Source of the DNA: Amphiura filiformis
Lineage: Eukaryota > Echinodermata > Ophiuroidea > Amphilepidida > Amphiuridae
Length of the DNA: 64,000 nucleotides
Reading direction: 5' to 3'
Assembly: GCF_039555335.1 (NCBI RefSeq)
Contig: NC_092647.1
Span: 15,362,094 to 15,426,093, forward strand
Made by a program: the position numbers and the translations under genes. Shown here piece by piece: positions 1 to 11,730 of the stretch; the first letter of the stretch is position 1; each line of letters begins with the position of its first letter. The notes under the pieces were generated by a model. The model worked only from the letters and a program-made list of their open reading frames with translations, did not search any database and was not told the origin of the DNA.

Positions 1-975
1 ACAGCAAAAGCTATCATCAGTAGACAGCAAAATGCTATCATCAGTAGACAGCAAAATGTTATCATCAGTAAACAGCAAAATACTATCATCAGTAGACAGC
101 ACAATGCTATCATCAGTAGACAGCAAAATACTATCATCAGTAGATAACAAAAGCTATCATCAGTACACAGCAAAATGCTATCATCAGTAGACAGGAAAAT
201 GCTATCATCAGTAGACAGCAACATGCTATCATCAGTAGACAGCAAAAGCTATCATCAGTAGACAGCAAAAGCTATCATCAGTAGATAGCAAAATACTATC
301 ATCAGTAGATAACAAAAGCTATCATCAGTAGACAGCAAAAGCTATCATCAGTAGATAGCAAAATGCTATCACCAGTAGATAACAAAAGCTATCATCAGTA
401 GATAGCAAAATACTATCATCAGTAGATAACAAAAGCTATCATCAGTAGACAGCAAAAGCTATCATCAGTAGACAGCAAAATGCTATCATCAGTAGACAGC
501 AAAATACTATCATCAGTAGATAACAAAAGCTATCATCAGTAGACAGCAAAAGCTATCATCAGTAGATAGCAAAATGCTATCACCAGTAGATAGCAACATG
601 CTATCATCAGTAGATAGCAAAATGCTATCACCAGTAGATAGCAAAAAGCTATCATCAGCAGATAACAAAAAGCTACCATCAGTAGATAGCAAAAGCTATC
701 ATCAGTAGACAGCAAAATGCTAGCATTAGTAGATAGCAAAAATGCATTAGTAGATAGTGAAAAGCTATCATCAGTAAACACAGATTAGAGATAGCATATT
801 GGTATCATCAGTAGATAATAGCTAGTACAATGATTATAATCAATATCTGTATCATAGATATCATATTCCTATCATCAGTAGATAGCAGCATAATGATTGA
901 GAATATGATCAACATGATAAAATATTAAAGGAGATACTTAAAAAATACATAATGCTATCATCAGTAGATTGCACT
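1..975. repeat. Satellite A, 22-24 bp period
   Basis: About 33 tandem units of the form GCTATCATCAGTAGAYAGC plus a short A-rich linker (CAAAAT or CAAAA) run from base 1 to about 780 and decay to about 975. The array is cut by the left edge of the window. Many units are imperfect inverted repeats (GCTATC ... GATAGC), and each carries sites matching WGATAR on both strands. The units resemble those of the satellites at 11731, 21850 and 43560 but have the shortest period. Confidence 0.95.
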
Positions 976-2340
976 ATGCAAAATTCTTAGCATTACATAG
1001 AAGTATAAGTTTAATCACTGCTGCACACACAGTGTAACTTCTTAAAGCATGTACACCAGATGAAATATAACTATTATTTATCAAACTTTCTGATGAATAT
1101 TATTGATTGCCACAAATGTAACCTTTTTAAAATGTAGAAAAAATGTTGAAATGCCTATAAAAAGATGGTACAGATTCCAATATCTAGAGGATATGCCACT
1201 CAGATCTTTCAAAATTATCATCTCAACAAATTATGACACCATCCAGAGTAAAAGAACACTATCCATATAGTAAACAGTTAAACAAATGCAGCCTTTTTAC
1301 ATACGATGCGCAAGTACTCTCACGGAAACACCTGTTGGATGAATTCATCATTTAATTAATGAGCCAAATGAAATTTTACTTTATTAATTGAACCCAGTGG
1401 AAACATGCCAAATTCAATATTTCCTCTCGCTGATTAGCGGTAATTAGCGACACACGTCAGGGAGAGAATTTGAGCAACTTATTGGAACTGAAATTAGCAA
1501 CTTTCTAATGCTATTAAAGTAGACTTGTACTGCATTGATTTTGTATGCTTTCATTAGACTTTAAACCCTGAAAACATGCAAAAAGTACTTAATTGAGGAG
1601 CTACAGATTTCATATGTTTGTCAAACATATGACATTTCCTTCAAATATGGTATCTCATATTACTTACAAGTCTATGTGAAAAATATTATAGTCACTGAAT
1701 GATACAATTTGTATCTTGAAGTAGGTAAACGTGAGAAACGTCAAATTATGGAAAGCAGAATGGTTATAAATTATTGATTTTTAAAGTACTGTGAAGTTAC
1801 CCCATTTTGTAAGAAATGCAATTGTACAAATGCTGTGAAAAATACAGGTTTTCAAAAAATGTTTTACATATTTTAAAAGGTCTTTTAACAGCTAATTCAA
1901 TGACAACTAAAACAATCCTGTATCTTTCAACAAAAGAGAAATCAATGCAAAAACAAGACATTTCATGACATCATTCATACAGAATATGACCACATGTACC
2001 ATCTATACCTCCCATTGTAATTTGTTAAAGCTTACTCCTACACAAATTGGTGTATCAGTATGCAGTGGTTTCAGAAATTACCACATTTTCATACCTTAAT
2101 AGAGTTTTACCCCAAGGGCAGCCACATATCACATTTGGGAACTCATGATCCTAATGAAATTTGACATATTTGAGTGATGCATCAAGAGTACATGGAATTA
2201 ATAAACCCAACCAACCCAGCTTGCTTCATTTGTTTCATTTCCACACCACTGGTGGCAAAAAAATGGTAATTTAATGCATAAAGATGCACCATAAATCCTA
2301 GAGAGACTTTTCAGTATGGCCACATGCATATTGTAGTGCT
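976..2340. other. No gene recognised
   Basis: AT-rich sequence with stop codons in all frames. Only a 23-bp perfect palindrome (1610-1632) stands out. Confidence 0.6.
1610..1632. repeat. Perfect palindrome, 11-bp arms
   Basis: Arms TCATATGTTTG and CAAACATATGA around one central T. No surrounding element ends were seen, so its origin is unknown. Confidence 0.8.
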
Positions 2341-2348
2341 TTTACCAT

Positions 2349-2708
2349 CAGTGGCGTAGATTTCTTTTTGACATTGGGGGGGATGAAGTTGGAAAAAAAA
2401 TCTTGAAGTATAGTCAATCCAGCACCCTTTGGCGACAGAATTAGTTTATGATATAAATGCGCGCAAAGCACGTGAAAATTTGTGCTATTTTGAAGCTAAA
2501 CTGATGAAATATAGTGTAAAAGTAGATTAAATGCTTGCGCAGCGAAGCGCTTTAAAATTACACTTTTGGGGCTAAAATGGGCAAATATGAGGTTAATTTG
2601 GTCAGAAACCCATTATCAGGCGTCAACATTGGGGGGATGATTGTATGGACCATCCCCCTGGCAAAATATTGGGGATAAATCCCCCATCCCCCCGGATCTA
2701 CGCCTATG
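2349..2708. mobile_element. hAT-like non-autonomous element
   Basis: Terminal inverted repeats: left CAGTGGCGTAGATT, right GGATCTACGCCTATG. They are flanked by a perfect 8-bp target duplication TTTACCAT (2341-2348 and 2709-2716). A CAG-starting terminus with an 8-bp duplication is typical of hAT transposons. There is no transposase. A second copy lies at 47144-47488 and shares most of the interior. Confidence 0.88.
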
Positions 2709-2936
2709 TTTACCATGGTGATTCTATATAATAATAATATTCCCATACCCCAACAATAAAATGGTATTAATGATATGTCAAAATGTAGTATTGATGATAT
2801 TCACCTTTTTGGTATATTCCGCAAGCCTTAGAATGTTTACCCCTGATGATCGGTGTATTATCGATGCACAGATCTATACTGTGCACGTTGATCAGTGATG
2901 AATATTGAGCATGCAGTAAAGATGTGAGTAGCGGTA

Positions 2937-3985
2937 CACACTAAAAACTACGGGGTTATATTTTCCGTGGTCATTTTGAATTGACCACGTTTGGGGTTGT
3001 TTTGACCCTTCAAGGGGGTTGTACTCTTTTAATTTGACCACTTTCACGAGGTCATTTTAGCCATGACGAACGTGGTCAAAAACTTAGTGGTCATTTTGCC
3101 GATACCGTCGCGCATTGATATCAGTTTCAATCTTCCGCTTTGAAAATCTCAATTCATAAATGAGTTTAAACATGAGCTGCAATTAATGTTTGTTGATTAA
3201 TAAATAAAACTAATTTTTGACTGAAGTTACCCAATTTGTCAACTTTATAATGACTTGCATTTCGGAACTATTTGCACACACGGTGTGCATCGGCTCACGT
3301 GGTCACATCAGCGCCATATTTGTTCTGATTGTGCAGCTCGGCGGATTGTCGTGTGTGCTTGTCTGCATGATGGAATATGAAAAGTTAGTTGAAAAGTGAG
3401 ACTGCAAGGATGCATATAGACCCTTGTCTATGCACGCAGATTCATTCCAATTTCATGCTGTCGTGGCTGGTGTCTTGGCTGCAGTTGTTATAAGCTTATA
3501 TCATGTAAGCTTATAATACGTGAACTGTCATAGGCGATGACTGACTGTGTGTGAGTGTGATACACAGATGCATTTTGCAGTTTGCTGTTTATGTAATGCT
3601 TTCTCTGTGCAGAAACACACTTATGTCCTGGTGGGACCAGCATGACCATAGGCCTACTAAAAAATCCAAACAACCCCTAAATGTGGTTATTGAGTAACCC
3701 TATAAAACAACCCTTTCAAATGGGTCATTTCATTTGACCCCGAAATGAGGTCATTAAGTAACCCAATAAGGCAACCCTTTTGAAGGGTCATTTCATTTGA
3801 CCCGAAATGTGGTAATATTTTGACCCCAATGGGGTTACTATTTGACCCAAATACGTAGTCATTGCAATGACCCGACCAATGGGGTCAAAATGACCCGTTA
3901 GTGGTATGGTGTTTAGTTGATAACTATGCTGGGGTCAAAAATGACCCCGTTTGGGTCATTTTTTGACCCCGTAGTTTTAAGTGTG
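2937..3985. mobile_element. 1.05 kb TA-flanked TIR element, copy 1
   Basis: The left end CACACTAAAAACTACGGGG is inverted at the right end (CCCCGTAGTTTTAAGTGTG). TA dinucleotides flank both ends (2935-2936, 3986-3987), as in Tc1/mariner-type insertions. The subterminal regions are packed with short direct and inverted GGGGTCA/TGACCCC repeats. The middle (about 3100-3650) is ordinary sequence without a transposase frame. Copy 2 is at 4547-5589 in the same orientation with only small indels. Confidence 0.88.
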
Positions 3986-4030
3986 TAAATACACAAAGCT
4001 TATGAGATTTACCAACAAATTGAACATGCA

Positions 4031-4070
4031 CGGGCCGGATTTACCATTGGGCCAGATGGGCCCGGGTCCA
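4031..4070. repeat. Fragment of the 25355-25646 element
   Basis: The stretch with GGGCCGGATTTACC followed by GGGCCAGATGGGCCCGGG matches, in reverse complement, the right end of the element at 25355-25646. No other end is visible here. Confidence 0.6.
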
Positions 4071-4539
4071 TAGTGATAAGCCTGTGTCACATCATGAAAA
4101 CACACATGCACAGTATTTCAATTAGATATTAATATTGCTTTTTGTGACATTATTGAGTACTTTGCAGATGTAGATGCACACCATATGCAGCCAGTAGAAA
4201 ACCTGATTTAGAGATACCTTGTTGGTTCCTTCCTTAGTGGTGTGCATAGTTTCATATGCTTTGGTACACCAGCCTAGAGTGAAACTACTGTATTACTCCA
4301 GGTCTGATTAGCTGCAAATTAATGCTTTCCACTATCATGCATCTCCACATTTTATTAACATACAGATAATCACAAAATTTGGCAATTTTTTACCAAAATA
4401 CCTAGCCTAAGCTTAAGAACTACTGACCTTATACTAGGCATAGTGTGAATCCAGTGTGAATCCAGTCATGAAATTGATAATTTTGAAATATGCGCTAATT
4501 TTCATCACATCAGCGAGTTATAACACATGTGTGGAAATT
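4071..4539. other. No gene recognised
   Basis: Spacer between the two 1.05 kb elements. AT-rich, and I see no coding or repeat structure. Confidence 0.6.
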
Positions 4540-4546
4540 GCAGGTA

Positions 4547-5589
4547 CACACTAAAAACTACGGGGTTATATTTTCCGTGGTCATTTTGAATTGACCACGT
4601 TTGGGGTTGTTTTGACCCTTCAAGGGGGTTGTACTGTTTTAATTTGACCACATTCACGAGGTCATTTTAGCCACGACTAACGTGGTCAAAAACTTAGTGG
4701 TCATTTTGCCGATACCGTCGCGCATTGATATCAGTTTCAATCTTCCGCTTTGAAAATCTCAATTCATAAATGAGTTTAAACATGAGCTGCAATTAATGTT
4801 TGTTGATTAATAAATAAAACTAATTTTTTGACCGAGTTACCCAATTTGTCAACTTTATAATGACTTGCATTTCGAACTATTTGCACACACGGTGTGCATC
4901 GGCTCACGTGGTCACATCAGCGCCATATTTGTTCTGATTGTGCAGCTCAGCGGATTGTCGTGTGTGCTTGTCTGCATGATGGAATATGAAAAGTTAGCTG
5001 AAAAGTGAGACTGCAAGGATGCATAGACCCTTGTCTATGCACGCAGATTCATTCAATTTCATGCTGTCGTGGCTGGTGTCTTGGCTGCAGTTGTTATAAG
5101 CTTATATCATGTAAGCTTATAATCGTGAACTGTCATAGGCGATGACTGACTGTGTGTGAGTGTGATACACAGATGCATTTTGCAGTTTGCTGTTTATGTA
5201 ATGCTTTCTCTGTGCAGAAACACACTTATGTCCTGGTGGGACCAGCATGACCATAGGCCTACTAAAAATCCAAACAACCCCTAAATGTGGTTATTGAGTA
5301 ACCCTATAAAACATCCCTTTCAAATGGGTCATTTCATTTGTCCCCGAAATGAGGTCATTAAGTAACCCAATAAGGCAACCCTTTTGAAGGGGTCATTTCA
5401 TTTGACCCCGAAATGTGGTAATATTTTGACCCCAATGGGGTTACTATTTGACCCAAATACGTAGTCATTGCAATGACCCCGACCAATGGGGTCAAAATGA
5501 CCCGTTAGTGGTATGGTGTTTAGTTGATAACTATGCTGGGGCCAAAAATGACCCCGTTTGGGTCATTTTTGACCCGTGTTTTAAGTGTG
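4547..5589. mobile_element. 1.05 kb TA-flanked TIR element, copy 2
   Basis: Same ends, interior and orientation as 2937-3985, with TA at 4545-4546 and 5590-5591. The interior is nearly identical to copy 1 apart from one- or two-base indels, suggesting recent activity or gene conversion. It sits inside the arm of an older palindrome (see 5589-5622). Confidence 0.88.
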
Positions 5590-5622
5590 TAGTGCTCAGG
5601 GGTTAAAACCCCTGAGCACTAC
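5589..5622. repeat. Perfect 34-nt hairpin at element junction
   Basis: Left arm GTAGTGCTCAGGGGTT and right arm AACCCCTGAGCACTAC are separated by AA. Four more arm bases (CAGG) lie on the far side of the neighbouring insertion at 4541-4544 and pair with CCTG at 5623-5626. The palindrome is therefore older than the insertion and was split by it. Confidence 0.85.
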
Positions 5623-5815
5623 CTGCTGATCTAACATTGCCTCTGATTGGTCAATTACATGATATCTTCACTTTAATCACCAATCAGAATGGAGCTTCGC
5701 AAACAGTTCACCCGACTTTCTTGTGTGGTGAAATTATTCTAACAATGTTGCTGATTGGACCAATTGATAATGAAAACTTCTTTTTGGCCAATAGGCAGGT
5801 AGTTCTCATGGTTAA
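5603..5815. mobile_element. Small TIR element, TTAA-type ends, copy 1
   Basis: The left end TTAAAACCCCTGAGCACTAC is inverted at the right as CAGGTAGTTCTCATGGTTAA. The interior carries several CTGATTGGTCAAT-type (inverted CCAAT) motifs. A diverged copy is at 53210-53423. A TTAA target would be consistent with piggyBac-type insertion, but the ends are too diverged to prove it. Confidence 0.65.
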
Positions 5816-6214
5816 AGGAATAATATTGAATATTGAATCAGAATGAGGTCATGCCACAAGGGTTTTGTCCTTACAGCAAACCAATGTTTTACTTCATTGT
5901 TTCTCCTTGTTTGAGGCAATAAATCCCCCATAAGTAAAAAGTAATTCATATTTGCGGTGCCTGAAAAAAATGAAAGTGGTGAGGGAAATGACGACGAAGA
6001 TGGTGCAAAATTTAGGCAATTATAAATTTGGGGAACGGAGCAAATTCCCCTACTCTGCATCACAGTGCACAGCAACTGATAATGTAACTTTATAACAAGT
6101 TTGATTTACATCACTACTGACATTATTTAGTTAGTGAGCAAAAACTGAACATCAGTAATTAAGGTTTGTTTAAAATGATGGAACTTGAGACTTGAATTCA
6201 TGACTTGTGGAAAT
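5816..6214. other. No gene recognised
   Basis: AT-rich spacer with no structure seen. Confidence 0.6.
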
Positions 6215-6492
6215 GGGCTATTCCAGTTGAAATCCACACTACCCCATGTGGAAGATTTTGGAAATATCTTCCACAGGGGGGAGTATTTTTTCAAATGTAA
6301 TTGGTCAGAGTTAATCATTTTGAAACCCATACTCCCCCTGTACTATGGCATTACCTATATCTTCCACAACTGGAGTGTTTCAAATGGAAGTTACCCAATT
6401 GTCTATTCTATTCAAAATTCATACTCCCAGTCTGTAGCAGACTTTAGCTAAATCTTCCACAGGGGTAGTGTGGATTTTAAATGGAATAGCCC
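6215..6492. mobile_element. GGGCTATTCC MITE, copy 1
   Basis: Long terminal inverted repeats: the left begins GGGCTATTCCAGTTGAAATC and continues through CCCC.TGTGGAAGA; the right ends TTTAAATGGAATAGCCC. Internal subrepeats of CTTCCACAGGGG and ATACTCCCCCTG make almost the whole element self-complementary. Near-identical copies lie at 8144-8422 and 11065-11342, and a variant at 51694-51974. Confidence 0.88.
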
Positions 6493-7182
6493 AATTTGTG
6501 GGTGCAAGTCATGCTATATAAAACAGTACAATCCCAACTGTCGTAGTGTAATGGCTGGAAATCTTGCATCATCCTGTACAATGTAAGTGTATCACAAAAA
6601 CTTTGTGCGTAAATTAATCAGGCATACTTTTGTTTACAAAATAACAAATCTTGCTATTTCAATTCTTACTTTTATTTAGTTTCAATCCAAAGATATTTAT
6701 CCTAATATATTGTTCTAACTCAAGCACACTTGTTTCCTACCACAGAAACAGTACATGCTATATACACTGCATCCATTTGGATGTTGTAAACTGCCCTGTT
6801 CCACTCATTAAAGAAAGAAGCATTTTAGACCCTATCTTTCTAAAATGTCCATCATTTATAAAAATATATTCATGTTGGTGATTTCCAGTGTACTAAAAAT
6901 ATGAGGCACATTCCTCTATCTCATGCAGTCTCTCTTCAATCATCCACATCTTTCTCCACCTCTATCTCCCCCCTCGCTTTCTGTTTCTAATCCTTTTCCC
7001 TCTATTTCTCTCTTTCTCTGTCTGTCTTCTCCTTCTACTGATCTGTCAATTTGTCTTTATCATCAGATGCGAATAAGAAAATTACATTACTTACAAATAC
7101 CAATTTTACAACAGCACATTTTCTGTTTGTGTAAACATAAGTATGCATACTCATATAAATTCATGACTTATAGTCACTTGTT
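6493..7182. other. No gene; polypyrimidine stretch
   Basis: The only notable feature is a C/T-rich tract at about 6925-7040 on the plus strand. There are no recognisable exons. Confidence 0.6.
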
Positions 7183-7423
7183 CACTCTAAGAAATAAAGG
7201 TTCTTTTTTGTCCTCTCAGGAGAATCCTCCCTCTTGAACCTCTTATTAATCTTGGAGAACCCTTAAAGGTTCTCTAAGAACCAAAAACGGTTCTGTATCA
7301 CATTTTTGAAGCAATCTTTGATGGTTTTGGACCATTTTTTATTCTTTTTAGAACCTCTAAGTCTAAGGGTTCTCCTGAGAGGACAACTTTAGAACCCTTT
7401 TAGAACCTTTATTTCTCAGCGTG
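7183..7423. mobile_element. MITE with AGAACC-rich ends
   Basis: The left end CACTCTAAGAAATAAAGGTT is inverted at the right (AACCTTTATTTCTCAGCGTG). A second internal inverted pair is TGTCCTCTCAGGAGAA/TTCTCCTGAGAGGACA. About 240 bp, non-coding. The target duplication is not clear. Confidence 0.85.
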
Positions 7424-8143
7424 TAGGCACTATGACCTATGTTATAAGAAGTTTTGATAAGATACGTGTGTGGAAAACATATACGATGATTAACATTTAT
7501 TTAACTGTGGTTGAAATGTATTTATCAAATGATATACTTTGATTTATCATCATTTTGAACTTTGTATAAAGATACAACAGAGACCTTGGATATACGTACC
7601 CCTTTTGAGTTTTTTAGTGCACTCATCAATTAATTTATATGCCCATACACACACAATGTTTATGCACACAGAAAATGAACCCTTGTAATTATATTGTATT
7701 TTGTAATGTAATTTTATTTTTTGCATCTAAAAAAAGCAGTAATGTGAAAAATCTTCATGTGCTCCATTCATTTATGTATTTTGACTAAAATATCAGATAT
7801 ATTTTTTAATCAGATATTTATATTTCTTGTCAAAATCTTGAACAGCTTTTCCATAATTCAAAAACCACAGAAACTAAAGTTGCATGCACACGTCATATAT
7901 CACACTATCAGCAGCGTTAGATACCATTTTCATAAATCTTAAAGTATTATCTTTGCAATCCAGACTGCTTTCAAATGAAGAATTTTGAATATTGATAATT
8001 ATGATTGTCTCTGTGATGGCATGAAAGTAAACATCCTATAAACAGAAACTGTTTGAATTCAAACTAATACTGCAACTATATTTGACTCAGTGCATGCAAA
8101 GTAGCCTATATAGACAACTTGGTGAGGCTCTGTATCATGCAAC
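7424..8143. other. No gene recognised
   Basis: AT-rich, no structure seen. Confidence 0.6.
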
Positions 8144-8422
8144 GGGCTATTCTAGTTGAAATCCACACTCCCCCTGTGGAAGATTTTGGAAATATGTTCC
8201 ACAGGGGGAGTATGTTTTTTAAATGTAATTGGTCAAAGTTAACCATTTTGGAACCCATACTCCCCCTGTACTATGGCTTTACCTATATATTCCACAAGTG
8301 GAGTGAGTATTTCAAATGGAAGTTACCCAATTGTCTATTCAATTCAAAACTTATACTCCCTCTGTGGAAGACTTTAGCTAAATCTTCCACAGGGGTAGCA
8401 TGCATTTTAAATGGAATAGCCC
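8144..8422. mobile_element. GGGCTATTCC MITE, copy 2
   Basis: Starts GGGCTATTCTAGTTGAAATC and ends TTTAAATGGAATAGCCC, with the same internal order as 6215-6492. The inner reading frame seen here is an accident of the repeat. Confidence 0.88.
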
Positions 8423-8558
8423 AATTCATTATGTGTAGTTCGTAGCTTGCTCTGTAAATATCAGAAATGCATGGAGATGTGATGCCTATACTTACACAAT
8501 ACTTCATCTATATCCAAAACACATGTTGCAAATATTTAGGTAAGGCAAAATAAAAATA

Positions 8559-8834
8559 TTGTTTGCTTGTCCAAAGCCATAATCAGAGTGGTGTGGGAAT
8601 GCATCCCCAAAAGAATACCAATCTGAAAATGTGCATTTCTGTAAATAAGGTCCACTTTTGTGGGAGGGAAACATTGAAATTAACCCCTTTCTTGAAGGAA
8701 AAATTCTCAACAGGTCCTCTTTTAAAATCCTGGCTATGGGCCTGTTCTTGACCACTTTTGAATGATGGGTCAGTTCGGTTGGTCGGAATAATTTTTTCCT
8801 TTTACTTCAAAAATAGACAAGGACAGGCAAACAA
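8559..8834. mobile_element. TIR element TTGTTTGCTTGTCC, copy 1
   Basis: Left TTGTTTGCTTGTCC, right GGACAGGCAAACAA. Next to the right end is a TTGGTCGG motif that is expanded to tandem GGTC in the second copy at 41849-42147. The interiors are strongly diverged. Confidence 0.7.
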
Positions 8835-10293
8835 TCTTTTTTCTTTTTTGCCTAATTATGGAAGCACATATATTTGATTATGACATTTTTTTTCAAAGAC
8901 AACTTATAGTAGCATAATATGGTGCATCTAATACAACCCACACTTGCACACCAACTTACTCATATCATATATTCCTACAGGATTTAGTCAAATACTCTTT
9001 AAAGATAAACTTATTACACTATATTCTTTCCAGATAAAAATAGAGCTGGTACTCTTTTCTATTTTTAGAATCAAGAATAAGACTGCCCTAAGGATAACAT
9101 TACTCCAGTCACCACACTAACATTCGCACGTCCAAACTCGACACCAAGACCAGAATCACTATTTTTCAATTTAACTTCATCAATTTCAGACAGTGTGACA
9201 TAATGGACTCCAAAAAAAGGCCTGAAGCTTGTAAGAAACCCCAATCAATTATAAGCACAAGCTCTTGTCCTAACTAACTTATATAGGTAACCCACGCTGA
9301 AACCGGGCAATTTCTTTCTCTTCAAGAAGTCCAATAATCATCATTCATGCACGCTTGTTATCCCTAAAGCATAATTTTTCTTCTGCCTCTTACTTTATTG
9401 CAGGCTTTTCAAAAGATATTTTCTCTTGGGCAAAAATATCTGCATAGAAAATTGCCTGATTTTTGCTGTCAGCATGATTATTCTGTAATATTTTTTTCTT
9501 TTTTACTATCTGGCTTTGACCTGCCATTTATTGGAAGAAATGTATATCGTTGGTATTGAATGGTTCGGATTAAGAAGTAATAATTGAGACAAAACCACAA
9601 ACGAGCGGAAAATGAAATTGCAAGAAGGTATGCCTATCTATATAGGTAGCATGATTTCTTAATTAAAAATGGGTGCTCTACACATTTGGAAAGTACACTG
9701 TAAATTTTGGTATTCAAATTTATTTGTTAGGTTTTTTTTTCTTTTCTTTTTGAAAGTAGACACAGGGAAGAAATAATTCTGTATTCTGTTTTTTTTACTT
9801 TGTATCTAGTATCATATACACATTGGATGATTTTATAATCGTTTCAGTTTCTTACACTCCTCTGCATTATCAAAATGATATTTGGGGTAGAATTTTGATA
9901 TTTAGGCAAGCTTTTGACATAATGCATCTGTGAAACTGATATTACTGAAAGTGTTGCAAAATTATACAATTTTCAAGTGCTGGGGAAAAAAGTAGAATTG
10001 AAGCAACTACAAATACAAAGATATATAAAGAAGTAAGGGTGTTTTTAATCCCAGGTATGCATATGATGTGACAACTTTACACATGATACAAAATATTTTT
10101 TTTTATTTCAAGAACCAGTTAATGGGAAACATACATAGATGAATTGCATTTTTCAGTGCTGAAGTATCCGGGGTCTATTCTTATATACAGTTTGTTTCAT
10201 TTCCCAGCACCCAGCTAATTGAGGTGTAAGATTGATGCAATATTGTAGAGTGTAAACTGATAGGGTCTATGGTTTATCACTGCTTACAGGTAT
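8835..10293. other. No gene recognised
   Basis: A long AT-rich stretch with several T homopolymer runs and no credible exon, element end or tandem repeat. Confidence 0.6.
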
Positions 10294-10492
10294 CACTAGG
10301 ATCCACAACATGCTCATCTATCAGGGGCACACTTCTTTAACCCCAATACATTTGTACATTTATTGAATGACCTTTGAACATTTGGGTATGAAAACTCATA
10401 CTCTGCAACTTGAGGTCAAATTTTGCAGTATGATTGTTATTTTGAGGTTATTGAACTATGCAATTGGGATGAGGCCATTGTGGTCCATAGTG
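10294..10492 (+). repeat. ACTAGGATCCAC dispersed repeat, copy 1
   Basis: About 200 bp starting CACTAGGATCCACAACATGC and ending GTGGTCCATAGTG. The ends are imperfect inverted repeats (9 of 12). Other copies: 50810-51006 and 51168-51360 (same strand), 29579-29776 and 55457-55651 (opposite strand). Confidence 0.85.
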
Positions 10493-11064
10493 TATGCAAC
10501 ATTTATTATTATTAACCTTCTAGAAGCTTTCTGATAACAGATCACACAACAAACATAGCCTTAATCACATATTATAGCATGGCAATGCCACAAAAAAGGT
10601 AAAAATTATGACACAGAAAACCCAAAAAATCTTCTGAATAGAGCATTCCAAAATCAAAGTTATTAAATAATTTTTAAAGTTCAGAACTTAGACCCTTAAA
10701 ATTCTCATTGGACCCCTTAAATTTAGGTTTTGCAGGGCTTAAAGGGTCCGGAAAAAAACCCAATTGGACCCTTTAAATTTTTGAGCTTACGCTATCCCTG
10801 GTTTAATGTTGTTTTTGTTTGGTTTGTGCCTTTCAAGATTATTGTATGTCATAGACACAAAAAACTGAATAAACATACCTTTCAAGATACCAAAATTTCT
10901 ATCAGATCCCGCTGTCAATCCTGTTGATATAAAGTGAACAGAAACAAAAATATATTAAACTGATATCATCTCTTCAAATAAAACAACATTTATCATTGCA
11001 TATACAGGTGTGCAAATTGGATAATAAACACGAGTTGGCATCAGCTACAACAGCCTGTTTGATT
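10493..11064. other. No gene recognised
   Basis: AT-rich. A few GGACCCTTAAA-like repeats at 10690-10780 are the only pattern. Confidence 0.55.
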
Positions 11065-11342
11065 GGGTTATCCTAATTAAAATCCACACTCCCCCCTGCG
11101 GAAGATTTTGAAATATCTTCCACAGGGGAGTATGTTTTCAAATATAATTGGTTACAGTTAATCATTTTGAAACCCATACTCCCTCTGTATTATGACTTTA
11201 CCTATATCTCCCACAACAGGAGTGAGTATTTCAAATGGAAGCCACCCAATTGCCTATTCTATTCAAAACTTATACTCCCTCTGTGGAAGACTTTAGCTTA
11301 ATCTTCCACAGGGGGAGTGTGGATTTTAAATGGAATAGGCCA
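11065..11342. mobile_element. GGGCTATTCC MITE, copy 3
   Basis: Degenerate left end GGGTTATCCTAATTAAAATC; the right end TTTAAATGGAATAGGCC carries one change. The interior is colinear with 6215-6492. Confidence 0.85.
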
Positions 11343-11730
11343 TTGCATTCAATTTTCACAACTTCAATCCGTGATCAAATAGATCATATTGCAGAATATA
11401 TTGCTAGAATTGGAAGAAAAATAGTGTCATGCATGTACATTTTGTGCGTATTTGGTGTGGTTTGGATGGTAAACTGAGAAGATGATAGTTAATGGGTATA
11501 CAGTTGCCAGAGTTGTTCTTATAACATCGCTTGATAAAATTGATAAAAGTTATCTTTGCTGTAAATAAACATGTTAAGGCTTTAAACACTTATTTTTAGG
11601 AATTCATTTACATACATTTACTATGTAGTCCTTTTAACACTGTTTTGTGTTTACCACAGTTAAGATATAGGAGGTAAACATTAAATTAGCAATTTTAAAC
11701 ACTACGTTAGACACATAAACAATATACTAG
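11343..11730. other. No gene recognised
   Basis: AT-rich spacer leading into the satellite. Confidence 0.6.

Noticed and set aside
1..780. CRISPR array
   Set aside because: Repeats are regular and partly palindromic, but the linkers are 3-5 bases of near-constant A-rich sequence rather than unique spacers, and the context is a eukaryotic satellite.
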